From contig JBITNC010000001.1 of assembly GCA_050084985.1 (NCBI GenBank), positions 101,866,001-101,930,000 on the forward strand: a DNA stretch of 64,000 bases. Direction: 5' to 3'. Source of the DNA: Nageia nagi (lineage: Eukaryota; Pinophyta). A model generated the notes under the pieces. That model ran no database searches. It had not been told where the DNA came from and was given only the letters and a program-made list of their open reading frames with translations. Positions 37,358 through 48,337 of this stretch are shown here, piece by piece; position 1 is the stretch's first letter; each line of letters opens with the position of its first letter. The position numbers and the translations under genes are program-made.

Positions 37358-37424
37358 CACCATTTCATTAGTATACTCTCGAGTATGTGTGATGGTGGAA
37401 CATGGTGAGGCATGTTCCATTAGG

Positions 37425-37525
37425 CCTCAAGGATGAGGAGGGCGATGAGGAAGAGGTTAGGGAGGAGGAGGGGGATGAGGAGGAGATAGAGATGGTAGGA
37501 TGAAGAGGAGATGGAGATGGCATGT
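37425..37525 (+). repeat. GA-rich low-complexity tract
   Basis: GAGGAGGGG, GATGAGGAGGAG and GATGGAGATGG units. It would code for an acidic tail of the PMD remnant. Confidence 0.7.
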
Positions 37526-37529
37526 TCCA

Positions 37530-38865
37530 CCACCTACCTAACTAGTAGATCCACATGCACCATGCTCATTGAGAGCTATAGCTCCTCCGAAAGATACCTT
37601 GAGTATACCTAGACTCTAAGACTTTGGTTTACAATATATTTTTAGTTTGAGGAAGAAACTTGACAAATTATTTATGATACAAGATTGGTGACTTAGATAG
37701 CTATGCTACAAGCATAGGTGGTAAGCCTATACATACAACTAAAACCTTAGGATGACATATCGATGTCCTTTAGGGAAAAATTAAAACATTTTAGGCTTTA
37801 TCTCATGTGATGCAGTATTAAGAGGTGTAAAGGATTCAGGACCCAATTGGACTAAAGGATAATAAACTCCTTTAGTATGCACAAATAATGGTTTTTATAT
37901 ATACTAATTGGTCTAGGTCTAGGAGTAGGACCTAAGATCCATCTGTGGGTCAGAGTTCCTATGGGAGGAACTAGTTTAGTATATCAACAATATGTTTTAT
38001 TATGGCATTATTATGGACATATGTTTTATTATAGATGGACACATGACAAATATTTTTTATTATGAGTGTGTGTGTGTGTGTGTGTGTATTTTGGTTATGC
38101 TAAGATGTTTTTTATTTCAGTGTTTGCATTTTAATTGATTAGGACTGTATTTGAGATTTTGACATGTGCATTTTAAGCAATTAAAATGAAGTTTTTGACA
38201 AAGATAATCATGAAAAGGGAAAATAAAAATGAAAAATTGAAACACATAATTAGCCAAGATAGTGTAAAATGAACAAATTCACAACATTCCATTGCACTGA
38301 TAACGATTTTAGCTAAGATGATCATACAAAAGATGAGAAAAAGAGATACAGTCACATCAAGTTTGTATGTCATAGTAGAGTGGTAGTGTTGGAAAATAGC
38401 TATAGTGCTTGGATAAGGAGCCTACATGATGGAAAAAGGAAAATACATACATAGGACATGGCTTAATTAATAGAAAAAGAGGCCTATAATTTAACGAAAG
38501 GAAAGAAAATCATATTTTACAGACTAGTATCTAATTCATTAAAATTACAAATCATGTACCAAAAAGCATGCAACAAGGATAAATAGGGATACTTTTTGAA
38601 ATAAAAGATAGATATTAAAAATAAGAAATCATAATTTTGAAAAAAAAATTGCTATGAACAAAGCGACAACATTGGGTTCTAATGTTGTCACCTAATTATA
38701 GGCACAGAAAGCACTCAATTTAACTTGAAACATTGCAAAATTGAACTAAACAATGAAAAAGAAATGTGCAAATAGAAAACACAACACAATGATTTATAGA
38801 ATAGCCCAAACACCATCAACATCAAGGACCATACTTTTTTCTTGGTGGTTATTGAACTTGTTGTT
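37530..38865. other. No gene seen; GT microsatellite
   Basis: AT-rich DNA holding a pure (GT)11 microsatellite at 38,066-38,087. Minus-strand frames near 38,173 have no recognisable content. Confidence 0.6.
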
Positions 38866-38869
38866 GTGG

Positions 38870-39800
38870 TTGTGATTGTGGGATACTCACATTATTGGTA
38901 TGCAACTTCTTACCATCATCATCAAGTTCCACTTTCTTGAATTATGGAAATGGATTATCAAATATCATCAGCCTTTGGTTCTGCAAATGCATCAAACTAT
39001 CTTGCATTGGTTTAAACTTGTGTTGTAGCAAAACTTCATCTAAAACTTCATGATCAAATTTAAATTTACCTTTGTCATGTAAATCTTGGATAATATTTCT
39101 AATATGAAAACACTCTTTTGTGGTATTATCAGATCTCATATGGAAATTATAAAAGAGGTGTGCTTGATAGCCCTGAGGTTTAATGCAAAGGGGATCTTTC
39201 ATTGATGGATAACAGACCAAATTCATGGCTACTAAGGCATCCAATACTTCACTAATATCCTCATTGAACTTGATATACTTCCTAGGTGACTTTTTTGGCT
39301 ACCAAACTTCTATATCATCATGGCCAACATGAGCTATCATTTTGAATTCTAGTTCATGGTTATGGTTCCTTCTTATTTATTAGGAGAAGCATGGGTTTGG
39401 AATGAAGTTGGTTTCATGTGGGCTAAAGGTTCATTTAAGGCTTTATGATGGGCCTCTTTACTAACCATTTCATCTATGAGTTTTTCATATGGGTAGTCCT
39501 GGAAATCTAAGAAGTCATGCCTACAATATGGAAAAAAGGCTCAAAAATGAACATGCTTCTTTTCTTTGGTAGGGATTGGAACTTGGTTGGCTACTATGGA
39601 CCACGTGATAATTAACTCACTAACAAATTGACCTTATTCCTATCTTAAGTTATACATGTCTAAAGGAGATGGTTCCTATGTGATGAACAAAATATATCGA
39701 TCCAAGAAATCTTTAACAACATCATCAAACTCAAGCATGAATACCTTTGGTCACAAGTATCCACCCTTAGAATCTTATCCCCTCTAAGATTCTTCTCCGT
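38870..39800 (-). pseudogene. Ty3/gypsy gag remnant, Tat/Ogre-like
   Basis: A 100-codon open stretch (39,244-38,942 on the minus strand) holds FYNFHMRSDNTTKECFHIRN and IIQDLHDKGKFKFD, the block CxYH-x-x-GH-T-ECxxLK-IQDLID-G that follows gag in Tat/Ogre/Athila-type gypsy elements. Its last residues DNPFP match the NPLP motif of those proteins. Upstream to about 39,800 the minus strand gives broken gag core pieces (FDDVVKDFLDRYILF near 39,700). No protease, RT or integrase is seen on either side. Confidence 0.65.
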
Positions 39801-41329
39801 CATATTCTAGCCTCCAACCAATAATAACAATAATAGAATTGTCCACCACTTTGCAACAACCATAGACATGTACAAATGTGCCCATATGAAGTCTTCTTAT
39901 TCCACCAACATACCAACCTTCCACTAGCAACCTCTCACTCTATCAATGGTATTAGATATCTCTTAGCAAAAACATAAATCCTCCAAAGCAAATTTGGAAA
40001 TTGAAAAGAAAAGAAGATATCATGAATTTATGTTCTTCTTAGGTCTATTTTCAACCACTATGGTAACAACATTCTTTTATGTGTTGTAGATCCTTACTAT
40101 CTATGGAAAAGGTCTACTCCAATAGCCTGCCTATAGTAAAGGTTACTTCTTTCTCTCATGAATCAATGTTCTACCTATAATAGTCTATTTTTAACCATTA
40201 TGGTAACAACATTATTTCATGGTTTGTATATCCTCACTCTTTGGCCAAGAACTACTCTAAAAATGGTAGAAACTTACCTACAATAAAGGCTACCTCTTCT
40301 TCCTCTCTTTCCAAGATCTCTAATATATCTAACAAGCTCCCTCTTTTACATGGCTAAGAATGCAATATATATAAAATTGACATCTTTGGATGATAAATAG
40401 TTTGACCAACATCCAAAATGATTTAGAAATACCTCAAATTGCTTCAACTTCCTTCTCAATCGTTTTATCCTCTCAGCGTTGGTTGACATGGTCAAGTAAC
40501 CAAAACATCATGTACTCCTGGTCGAGTAATGGATAATTACAAGACCAATTCATATCTTTGTTCATGTCAGATCTCCTTTATACTTTATCAGAATGCATCT
40601 AATATTGAAAACTTTGATGATGCCTAACAATCTCATCAACATATGATGTAGGAAGCTCAACATTGGCGTTGTTGGCAATGTTGGCATTGCTAGCACATAA
40701 GGTTAGGTAGAGCTTCAAAACTAAGGACTATAACACCATAATAATGATCAATAGTAAAAACAACAATGACTACAAACATAAAGAATTGGAATGTAAATTA
40801 CTAGATATATGTAACATTTTTTTATTAAATTAGGAGGGGGTATCTATAAGGGTTTCTCTTCCTATGCTAAATATGATTTTCTTATATTATCTAGAATGTC
40901 GAAATATTAAGCTTTATATGAGAAAAAATTAAGTTTGATGTTATGATATGGAACATGCCATTTTATTAGCTAGAGCAAAAATGATATCTTTAAGAATTGG
41001 GAGAAATTTATGAACATGTTGTGTTCCTTTAAGTTTATCATCAATATCCTCTAACAAATCAACCTTCTCATTTCTAGCCATGTTTATTACATGAAGATAT
41101 CCACTAAGAACTACAAGATACATTTGTTCCTTACACATGCATATCTAGGACACTATGGTAATGATTACTACTCGCATTAAGAGTAATAGTAACTCCTACC
41201 TTGTTCCTCTAACCAATTTCTATTTAATCTAAAACATCTAACATAAACTCATCTGAATACAAACTACAATCAATCCATTTAGCTATGATATGTTTTGAGT
41301 CCTATACCAAAATTTATGCAATGTTGATA
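39801..41329. other. Eroded repeat DNA with an internal duplication
   Basis: Contains an imperfect direct duplication: GTCTATTTTCAACCACTATG at about 40,041 and its variant at about 40,181, with downstream sequence also alike, giving a period near 140 bases to about 40,330. A 65-codon minus frame at 40,941-41,138 is not recognised. Confidence 0.5.
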
Positions 41330-41347
41330 ACAAATATGAGCTAATTT
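41330..41347 (+). other. SINE target duplication, left copy
   Basis: ACAAATATGAGCTAATTT, repeated without change at 41,636-41,653. Confidence 0.92.
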
Positions 41348-41635
41348 TCTTTTTTTTTTTAATTTTCAAGAGATGTTAGTCAAAATTACTAGTCCTCTTA
41401 GAGTTGTGCTCTTGCTCGCAAATTACATGACTCAGGTAAATTGTGGGTTCTTTTTACCCAGGTGAGACTTTTACATGAGGATTTTTATCCGGGTCCAATA
41501 AATCGATCATAATACAATCGAAATGCATTCTGATTACATTCAGGTAGCACCACAAGGGATCCATCAAAGGGATTTGAACTTGCAACCTCCTTCCATTGAT
41601 TTGAATCACTTTACCACCACGAGATCCCCTTAAGG
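41348..41635 (-). mobile_element. tRNA-derived SINE
   Basis: On the minus strand the element starts at 41,635 with GGGGATCTCGTGGTGGTAAA, a tRNA-like head with an A-box-like part. AGTTCAAATCCC, about 50 bases further, matches the B box GGTTCRANNCC of an RNA polymerase III promoter. It ends at the left in an A-rich tail (the T run at 41,351-41,361 on the plus strand). A perfect 18-bp target duplication flanks it. It is about 288 bp long with no coding content. Structure and duplication are those of a SINE moved by LINE machinery. The family is not named here. Confidence 0.88.
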
Positions 41636-41653
41636 ACAAATATGAGCTAATTT

Positions 41654-42000
41654 AACCAAGAATGATTCATAAAATAAGTTATGATAATACTTTAAATATT
41701 TAAAAGATCTACTAATTATAAATATATTTTTAAAAATATTTAAATTTCATGTTTTTAATTAATATATATTTTTTAATTTTTAGCTATGGTAAACAATTTT
41801 TTTTAATTAGTGGAGAAACCTTTTTAAACTCCGAAGCTGTGATATCTTGAAAAACCTCGTCCCATGAACATTTAAATTTGAAGACTTGAATACAAGACCT
41901 AGAAAGCACCCATAAGCTTGACAGATAAATTTTTGAAATACAAAACTCAATCCAAAAAGCCGTTTGGGGAGCGCACAAAAAATCATTAGCTTTCAAGCCA
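41654..42000. promoter_or_regulatory. Upstream region of the GTD-binding gene
   Basis: AT-rich DNA between the SINE and the TATA element. 41,800-42,000 is less AT-rich than the flanks. No specific operator is recognised. Confidence 0.4.
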
Positions 42001-42014
42001 TATATATATAAAAA
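42001..42014 (+). promoter_or_regulatory. TATA box of the GTD-binding gene
   Basis: TATATATATAAAAA, 150 bases before the ATG at 42,164. The spacing leaves room for a leader of about 110-120 bases containing CAATCCCAATCCCAATGG at its end. Confidence 0.6.
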
Positions 42015-42163
42015 TACGATCAAAACCGTAAGTGGGTCACGAGAGTTTTTCTAATCCCAAACCAATTCTCAAACAAGAACAAGATTGCTTCTGGTTTTTG
42101 CAACAAGACATTTAATCACTGCAACGACGTGGGACATAACCACGACCCACAATCCCAATCCCA

Positions 42164-43040
42164 ATGGCTTCTCAACCCCAATGTATCATTACTGAATTGC
42201 TGCAATTACTGCTATCAATCTTCTTCCTCATCCAATCATTGCTATGCTTCATAGCATCTAAATTAAGAAGTTGCTGTCATTGCCAATGTGTATGCCATTT
42301 ACAATTGGAGGAGGAGTTGGAGAAGGAGAGAAGTAGTGCTGCAACTGCCGCAGAGGAAGCCATGGCTGTTATGTCCCGCCTTCAGAAGGAGAAGGCCTCC
42401 CTGGAACTTGAAGCCCGTCAGTATCGCAGAACTGCAGAGCAAAAACACTTGTACGACCAACAGGTTATAAATTTTCTGGAAGAAGTGGTGTTCAAGCTTG
42501 AACAGGACAGAGATATTTCTTCTTTTCCAGAGCACCAACAATATGCTTTTGGTTTGGATGAAGAACAGAGGCCATTGTCCAAGGTATGCCCTGCTTGAGA
42601 CAGATTAGAAGCTTCTACTTCGCATATGTATATATTCTCATCTTGTAATTTTGTTGGATGAAGTTGAATTTTGTGTTTTTAATTAGCCTTATTGCTGTTG
42701 CTGTATTGGTTTAGTTTTGTGCTTTGTTTTTATGTGGTGTGTTTTCTGTTGTGGGTTTTGGCAAGAAGTAGTGGGTTTGGTCTATTATTGTGTGAAAGCA
42801 AATTTTTTGTGTTTATTGGTTTGTGATGTAGGTGGGTCTTAATGTTAGGCTGATTTGTAGGTCTTGAATGTATGAGTTGTTATTTGGTAGCATGTTGGCG
42901 CTCCTTTGTTGGTGAAGATCATAGCGGGGAGGAACTTTGCACTAGAATTTATCTTTTCACAGGATCGAGCGAATGCCCATTTGAGTACGGAGCAATTGAG
43001 CACACCCAAAAGCTCCACAATTGACATTCAGAACAATTAA
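42164..43040 (+). CDS. Small membrane protein with GTD-binding (DUF593) coiled coil, two exons
   Basis: The only convincing host gene. Exon 1 (42,164-42,583, 140 codons) starts MASQPQCIITELLQLLLSIF with a hydrophobic segment at about residues 8-34, then a Cys-rich turn (CCHCQCVCH). A coiled coil follows with the GTD-binding signature (LEEELEKERSSAATAAEEAM, then RLQKEKASLELEARQYRR, then QQVINFLEEVVFKLEQD). In the plant MyoB family, DUF593 binds the globular tail of myosin XI on vesicle or ER-like membranes; this protein shows the same membrane-anchor-plus-coil layout. The donor AAG|GTATG at 42,584, a T-rich 379-base intron and the acceptor TTTTCACAG ending 42,962 keep phase and lead to 25 more codons and TAA at 43,038. 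The predicted 165 residues are much shorter than typical MyoB proteins. Unspliced reading ends at 42,596. Exon 2 is prediction. Confidence 0.8.
42584..42962 (+). other. Predicted intron of the GTD-binding gene
   Basis: GT at 42,584, AG at 42,961-42,962, T-rich throughout as plant introns are. Exon 1 ends on a codon boundary and exon 2 (42,963-43,040) opens in the same phase. Confidence 0.65.
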
Positions 43041-43899
43041 ACGTATGGCATATCCAACAAAATATACAGGATAAGTAAAACTAATCTATGGTAGTATCCA
43101 TTACCATTTTTGTGCTCCAAAATTATCTATATCATGGATGCAAGGATTGAAATTGAGAAGTGAATGCCGCTGAGAATATTACCTATGATTCACCATTTGT
43201 TTGAAACCTATATGATGGATAAATAGAGCGGGGGAGAGAGCCTTCCACTTACAAGAAAGACATACCTCCTGTAGCAACTGCTTTTGCCTTTCCTATCATT
43301 GTCTTTGAGACTTTCAGTGTTTCCTTCAGCCTCTAATCAACCAAGCCTTAGCCCAAGTTATTGAACATGTTCTGGTTGGCAAGTTGGCCGTGTGTGCGTC
43401 CCCTCCCTTTACTAGACACGTGACTTGTGGCAGGTCAAAGGCAACTGCACATGCGTGTTCAAGCCCAGAGCAACTTTCTGCTCATCGGGAGCAGCCATTG
43501 ATTGTTCAAACATAATCCCATCTTCAACTTACGTTTGTGGGAATGAAAACCATGAACAGGCTTCCTTGGAGATCCAATAGGTGAATGCTTCTGATCAGGT
43601 TTTGCTAGAGCCAACCAGTAAGCATGTCAATCAAAATACCAATAACATAAACTGCAAAAAAAACATTTGAGAGTGATAATTTCTCTAAAGTGATAAGATC
43701 ATTATATTAATGTCCACGGGTGACCAGTAAGGTTGAAGGGATTCTAAAGTACAGCTGAAGAAATAGAAAAGAACTGGGGAAAAAGACCCTATAAAAGAAA
43801 GCTAACTATGAAAAATAAGGAAACAAACAAAGGGTAAGAAGTTGCGGAGAGAAAAAAAACCTGAACCGTAACCCTAAGACTACAATAGTGAGATGGGAG
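43041..43899. other. 3' flank of the GTD-binding gene, no further gene seen
   Basis: Base composition is closer to balanced than in most of the window at 43,200-43,640. No extended frame or further GTD-domain exon was found. Confidence 0.45.
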
Positions 43900-44930
43900 G
43901 GTCCCTCTAGGAGACGTTGAGAGAAGTAGAGGTTGTTGATGAGCAGTAGTAAAACGAGGGGTCGCACACTATCAGCATCCTGAAATGCAACACAGATTTG
44001 AAGGGGCCATCAATTGTGATGTCAATTACCTTGGAAGATCTTGTTGAAGAACCAAGAATGAAAGGGGAAAGAGCCTCGAGTTGAGGGGAGTTGGAATGAT
44101 GAACATTGAGGGTTAAGGAGTTAAGGCTAACCTGTCAAAGGACAAGAGATAGGTAGCCATATATAGAGGTGGCAATAGGGAGAAGGAGAGTAGAATTTTG
44201 ACATGAGGTGAGAGACTTTGGTAGAGCAGTCAATGATGTGCAAACCATCGAAGTAGGCCATGGTAGGATGAGTATTAGGAGTCTTAGAGCGAGGGGGAGG
44301 GGGTGGATGGGAGGAGGTGTTGTGAAGAGAGAAAGGCAAGGCAACATGGTCAATGGAGGCTCAGAGCAAGGGGTAGCTGATGGGAGACAAGAAAGTCTCA
44401 AATGTGAAGATAAGAGCCTTATTGACAAGAATATAGTCAATGACACTTGCACCCCCACCATGAGGAAATCAAGTAAATTTGCTAGAGTTAGGGGAGCAAG
44501 GGATCCCATTCAGTATGTGAGGATTATGTGACTCTCCCATCTGCATGAGAAGTCTGCCCCTATGTTGCGATAGAATTGTATCTATCAACTGAAACTTGAA
44601 GCAATCCTGAATCCTCAAGGTTAGGCTCATGAAGGCAACACTCAACCTTTGCAATATCTTAAGCAAGCACAAGCACCTGGTGGGCTCCAGTGTGAGCATT
44701 GAAGTCACCTGGAAGGATAACCTCACCCTTGGTGGAGAAATGGGAGATTTGTGGGTAGAGGATGAGAAATGGACCACCATTGATATGCATGCTAAAGGAA
44801 GAAGAAACATGGGGAAAGTAGCACATTGCGATGAAAACCTTAGGAAGGGGATCCCTCTATGGACTTACAGCCACATATACTTGGAATGAACATCTAAAGC
44901 TAATAAGCAAGCTCCTAGATGCACTCCACA
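43900..44930 (-). mobile_element. LINE endonuclease fragment, second LINE type
   Basis: Read on the minus strand from about 44,900, translations in shifting frames give VFIAMCYFPHVSSSFSMHIN, HFSTKGEVILPGDFNAHTG (near 44,715), SVIDYILVNKAL (near 44,430) and DHVALPFSL (near 44,330). These are the catalytic-region blocks of an APE endonuclease (GDFN, the Y/D block and DH). The GDFNAHTG and DYI forms differ from the L1-type LINE at 10 kb. Only the endonuclease part is recognised; RT is not found downstream on this strand. Frameshifts show it is dead. Confidence 0.7.
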
Positions 44931-45634
44931 ACTCCTTTGAAACCTATCAGTGCATTTTGCATCCTATGAAAAATGTTGATGTGGTAGGGAGTGTGGGAGG
45001 GAGTGTGGTAAACAAAAAATAAAGCTCAACCACTAAATATTCTCAGGCTTATATGGCTTAATCTAGCTAGCCAAACTCATACACACACGACACAAGGCCT
45101 TAAACTATAACAAACTCATTCTATGGGCCTCTTCTCTTTTGTTGATTCTTTCCTTTCCATTTTCTTCGGCTAAATCTCTCTCTTCTCGCCTCCTCTTCTT
45201 TTGCCCTCTCTCTTCCCCTTTTCTCCATGTAGTTTTGGACCCTCTCAATGATTTGCATGTATGCCCAAATTTTGTTTTTGGTCTCTTTCATTGGCCATGT
45301 CAAGCCCCTTCACAATTCATCACTTTGCATTCCTAATGACTCCGCTAAACCCTAGCATCTCTAGCTAAACATCGGTGCAAATGATAGGTTCTCATTACTA
45401 GGATCCCTCTCATGAGCTCTAACATACGTGGTCCTTTAGCTATGCCCACTTTCTAATTCTTTGTTTGAAAACGACATGTATTGGTCTCTAAGCTTTCATT
45501 GCGAAGCACCCAACTCTCACGTCTCTCTAACATTCTTTGCAATGTAATTGTTTCTAGACAACTCGCATGCTTGGTCATACTATTTCATCTCATTTGTCCT
45601 TAGTGTTGTTGATAGTATGAGAGGGTGCATTCGT
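44931..45634. other. No gene seen
   Basis: 45,121-45,300 is strongly C/T-rich on the plus strand. No supported feature otherwise. Confidence 0.4.
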
Positions 45635-46165
45635 GTATGATTGCACTTTTTTGGGAGTTCCAATGAATTTATTAGACTCTAATGTTGATTTCCCTTTTCT
45701 AGATCAAGCAATTTGTGTGTTGATTTCATATTTTTCTTGTGAGGGCTCTAGTGTGAATTTTTTAATGGTCTTTGCTTCCTGGACCCTTCACACTGGTTGC
45801 TTGCTCCTTTCGAAAGTCTCAGCCTTTTCCAGGTTGTAGTTATTCTTCAAACTTTCGACCTTTTTCCTATGCTTTTGGTTATCTTTTCCTTCCAACAACT
45901 ATTCTTTTTCATTCTCTCTACTTCTCTTCCCTTCCAGTACTTTTGGCTTCTCTTCACTCTTAGTTTTTTGTTTTTTGCTTTCTTCTACTAGAGCTCCTAT
46001 CTTTCTTTCTTTTGTTTGGTTGCTCCTCTTCGGACCTATTCTGCACTTTCCTTCTTTTCCTTGGCCTGTTTAACAACTTCATCCTCCTTCAGCAACTCTT
46101 TGGACTACTCTCTCTCTTCCTCTTTGTGTCTTTGAATCTCTGATCTCTTTTCTCCTCACTATGTT
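45635..46165. repeat. Pyrimidine-rich repeat, copy 1
   Basis: Aligns with 51,047-51,545 in the same orientation. Shared blocks include GTGAGGGCTCTAGTGTGAATT against GATGAGGGCTCCAATGTGAATT, TTGCTCCTCTTCGGACCTA, ACTTTCCTTCTTTTCC and GATCTCTTTTMTCCTCACT. Strand asymmetry is strong (C/T on plus, A/G on minus), and the minus strand gives Lys/Glu/Arg-rich frames. Confidence 0.8.
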
Positions 46166-46440
46166 CCCTTTCGAGGTTCTTTCCATTTGGTTGTTTTGCT
46201 TCCAAAGTTTTGGTATTTACTCTTTATGCTCGGTTCGGATTTCCAATCGTCTTTTCAATTTGTTATGCTGCTTCTCCTTGCCTGTCATTCTCTACATTCG
46301 GTCTTTAGTTTACTATGCTTCTAGCCTATGTTGTTCCATTGTCCTCATGTTTCTTCAGCCCTGAATTCTGAATTTCTCCAAATGCTCTTGCATCAAACTA
46401 CTAGGTACTAACTTGTCTTTCGGCTATTACTTCTACCTTT
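46166..46440. other. Continuation of pyrimidine-rich DNA
   Basis: Plus-strand open frames here are Leu/Phe/Ser-rich and look like shadows of base composition. Confidence 0.4.
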
Positions 46441-46446
46441 TGTTTT

Positions 46447-47202
46447 CTACAACTCATTCTTCATTCTTCTTTTCTGAGCTTCAACTTTCCTCCATCTTTG
46501 CCATCCTTGGGCAAAGTTCCATTCCCCGTTGCTGGTCCAATCCCATAAGATAAACTCATCTGAACAATATGTTCTATTTTCAACCTCATCTCTACTATCA
46601 AATTGATTTGCTAATGCACAATTCCTTTGGAAACCATATCGGTTATCCTCAAGCTTCTTCATCTCATTAAGAAGTGATTCTCCATCCTTCTTTTCTCCAT
46701 TGCCATATTCCTTGCCAATGATGGACTCCTCATCCTCAAACTCCTCTCCTCCAGAGTCTATGCTTTCTTCTTCATTGCTTGTGGCATCAAAGGTCCTCCC
46801 CATGCACCCTATTGTTAGTTGAGAAGATACTTCACCTCTTCTTCTTTCATGGCCAAATCAAATAACTCCATCGCTTCTACTAAGATAACATCTCCAGACT
46901 CTATCGCAATCTTCTTGATCACCTGAAAAGTTCACTCACCTCATGTGGATCAACTTCATATTTTCTTCTTCATCTGGTACACATTTCATTGCACACTCCT
47001 CTTTAGCTTCCTCTTCTCCAGCATCTTCTTCACTAATTTTGCCTAAGTTCCCAATTGCAAGTAATTTGCACAGAACACACTCATGTTTGAATTTCAAGCC
47101 ATGGGTGTCATTCCATGGGATTCCATTATACTTTTCTCCACCTCTACCCTCTTCATAATCAACTTCACAACAGTAGTCCCCCAAGCAGGTTCTTCTATCC
47201 AA
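46447..47202 (-). pseudogene. Unidentified acidic minus-strand frames
   Basis: Two minus-strand frames, 47,202-46,936 (88 codons, Cys- and Glu-rich, with YEEGRGGEKYNGIPWNDTH) and 46,803-46,447 (118 codons, starting MGRTFDATSNEEESIDSGGE). The DNA between them reads VILVEAMELFDLAMKEEEVK in a third phase. Together they look like a decayed acidic protein gene, possibly the start of a retroelement protein lying next to the repeat, but no domain is recognised. Confidence 0.35.
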
Positions 47203-47938
47203 GTACTCTTTTGCCTCTAACTTATTCTTATTCTCAACTCATCTTCACCCACAATTACTATGGTCTTAACAAGTGTTTTAAAACTCATGATGAATCACAC
47301 ATAATTGTGGATTAATTGTCGATTCAAAAGATTCGCACAATCGCCAAAAATCGCATATTTGGAATATTTGTGTTTGATTGAACTTAGGGCAATTTTGACC
47401 GAGTAATTGCTATGTGCTTAATGACTAGAATTGCGCTTCTTGAGGTGATTAATTGTTCAACCAAAAAAAAACTATAAATAAAGGTGCGGGGTCCACTTTT
47501 AAACATCCAATTCTGAAGTTTGAAGAGCAAATATGTGAGGGAGAGTGAGTCGAAGTCTTCTAGGTCCTTTTAGCAGTCTTGCGAAGAATTTTTTTTTGTT
47601 GTGGTAGGGCATTTGTGGGAGTTCTATTGTGGCTTTTATTGTTGTATTTGTGGGTATTGGTTCTGCTTTGAGTTGAAGTTCTGTTGTTACAACTAGAAGT
47701 AGAGTGGTGTTGAGGCCATCTCCAACCAACTTCTTGTTGAGGGAGACTTCCCCAACCATCTCCAACCAGTTTGTTGTTGAGCTAGTTGTTGGTATATTTT
47801 CTTCCTTTTTCTATTACAGTTGCAAACTTGCAAGTGTTTGCTGAAGAGAGTAATTTCATTTTATTTTTTTTTTAAGTTTACCATTCAGTGAATTAGTAAT
47901 TTCAGTTAATCATCTAATATACAGTTTGTTGAAGAGAT

Positions 47939-48260
47939 TATGCTCTACACTTGTAACGAAATTTGATCTGGTGTATGAGAAATCTGAAGCTTAAGGTTTG
48001 TTACAGTTAAATGCTAAAGTCTAAAGAGAGTATGCTCTACACTTGCAACAAAAGTTGATTTAGTGTATCAAAAATTTAAAGCTTTTTAAGTTTGTTCAAT
48101 ACTAAAAAGAGCATGCTCTACACTTGCAACGAAAGTTGATCTAGTGTATCAAAAACCTAAAGCTTTTTAAGTTTGTTCAATACTAAAAAGAGCATGCTCT
48201 ACACTTGCAACAAAAGTTGATTTGGTGTATCAGAAATCTGAAGCTTCTACAAGTAGGAGA
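47939..48260 (+). repeat. 81-base tandem repeat upstream of the hAT transposase
   Basis: Four units with TGCTCTACACTTGYAACRAA near 47,939, 48,031, 48,112 and 48,193. The last three are spaced exactly 81 bases, the first 92. Unit 2-4 similarity is high. Confidence 0.88.
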
Positions 48261-48337
48261 CAAAAAAATTAAAACTTATATTTCATTTTAAATAGCAAAG
48301 CAGTCATTTTATTTTTTGTTTTAATTCACTATGGAAA

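Noticed and set aside
41454-41639. 61-codon minus frame MSLRGSRGGKVIQ
   Set aside because: It lies wholly within the SINE and translates its tRNA-like head.
41454-41640. A functional tRNA gene
   Set aside because: Box-B and A-box-like parts are present, but no cloverleaf can be closed; the A-rich tail and target duplication show a SINE.
42299-42541. 80-codon minus frame opposite exon 1
   Set aside because: Shadow of the GTD-binding coding sequence.
44208-44531. 107-codon plus-strand Arg/Gly-rich frame near the host gene
   Set aside because: Antisense of the LINE endonuclease fragment; no splice or start support.
45772-46364. Plus-strand Leu/Phe/Ser-rich frames resembling membrane proteins
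   Set aside because: They follow from the C/T-rich strand and are not conserved in frame between the two repeat copies.
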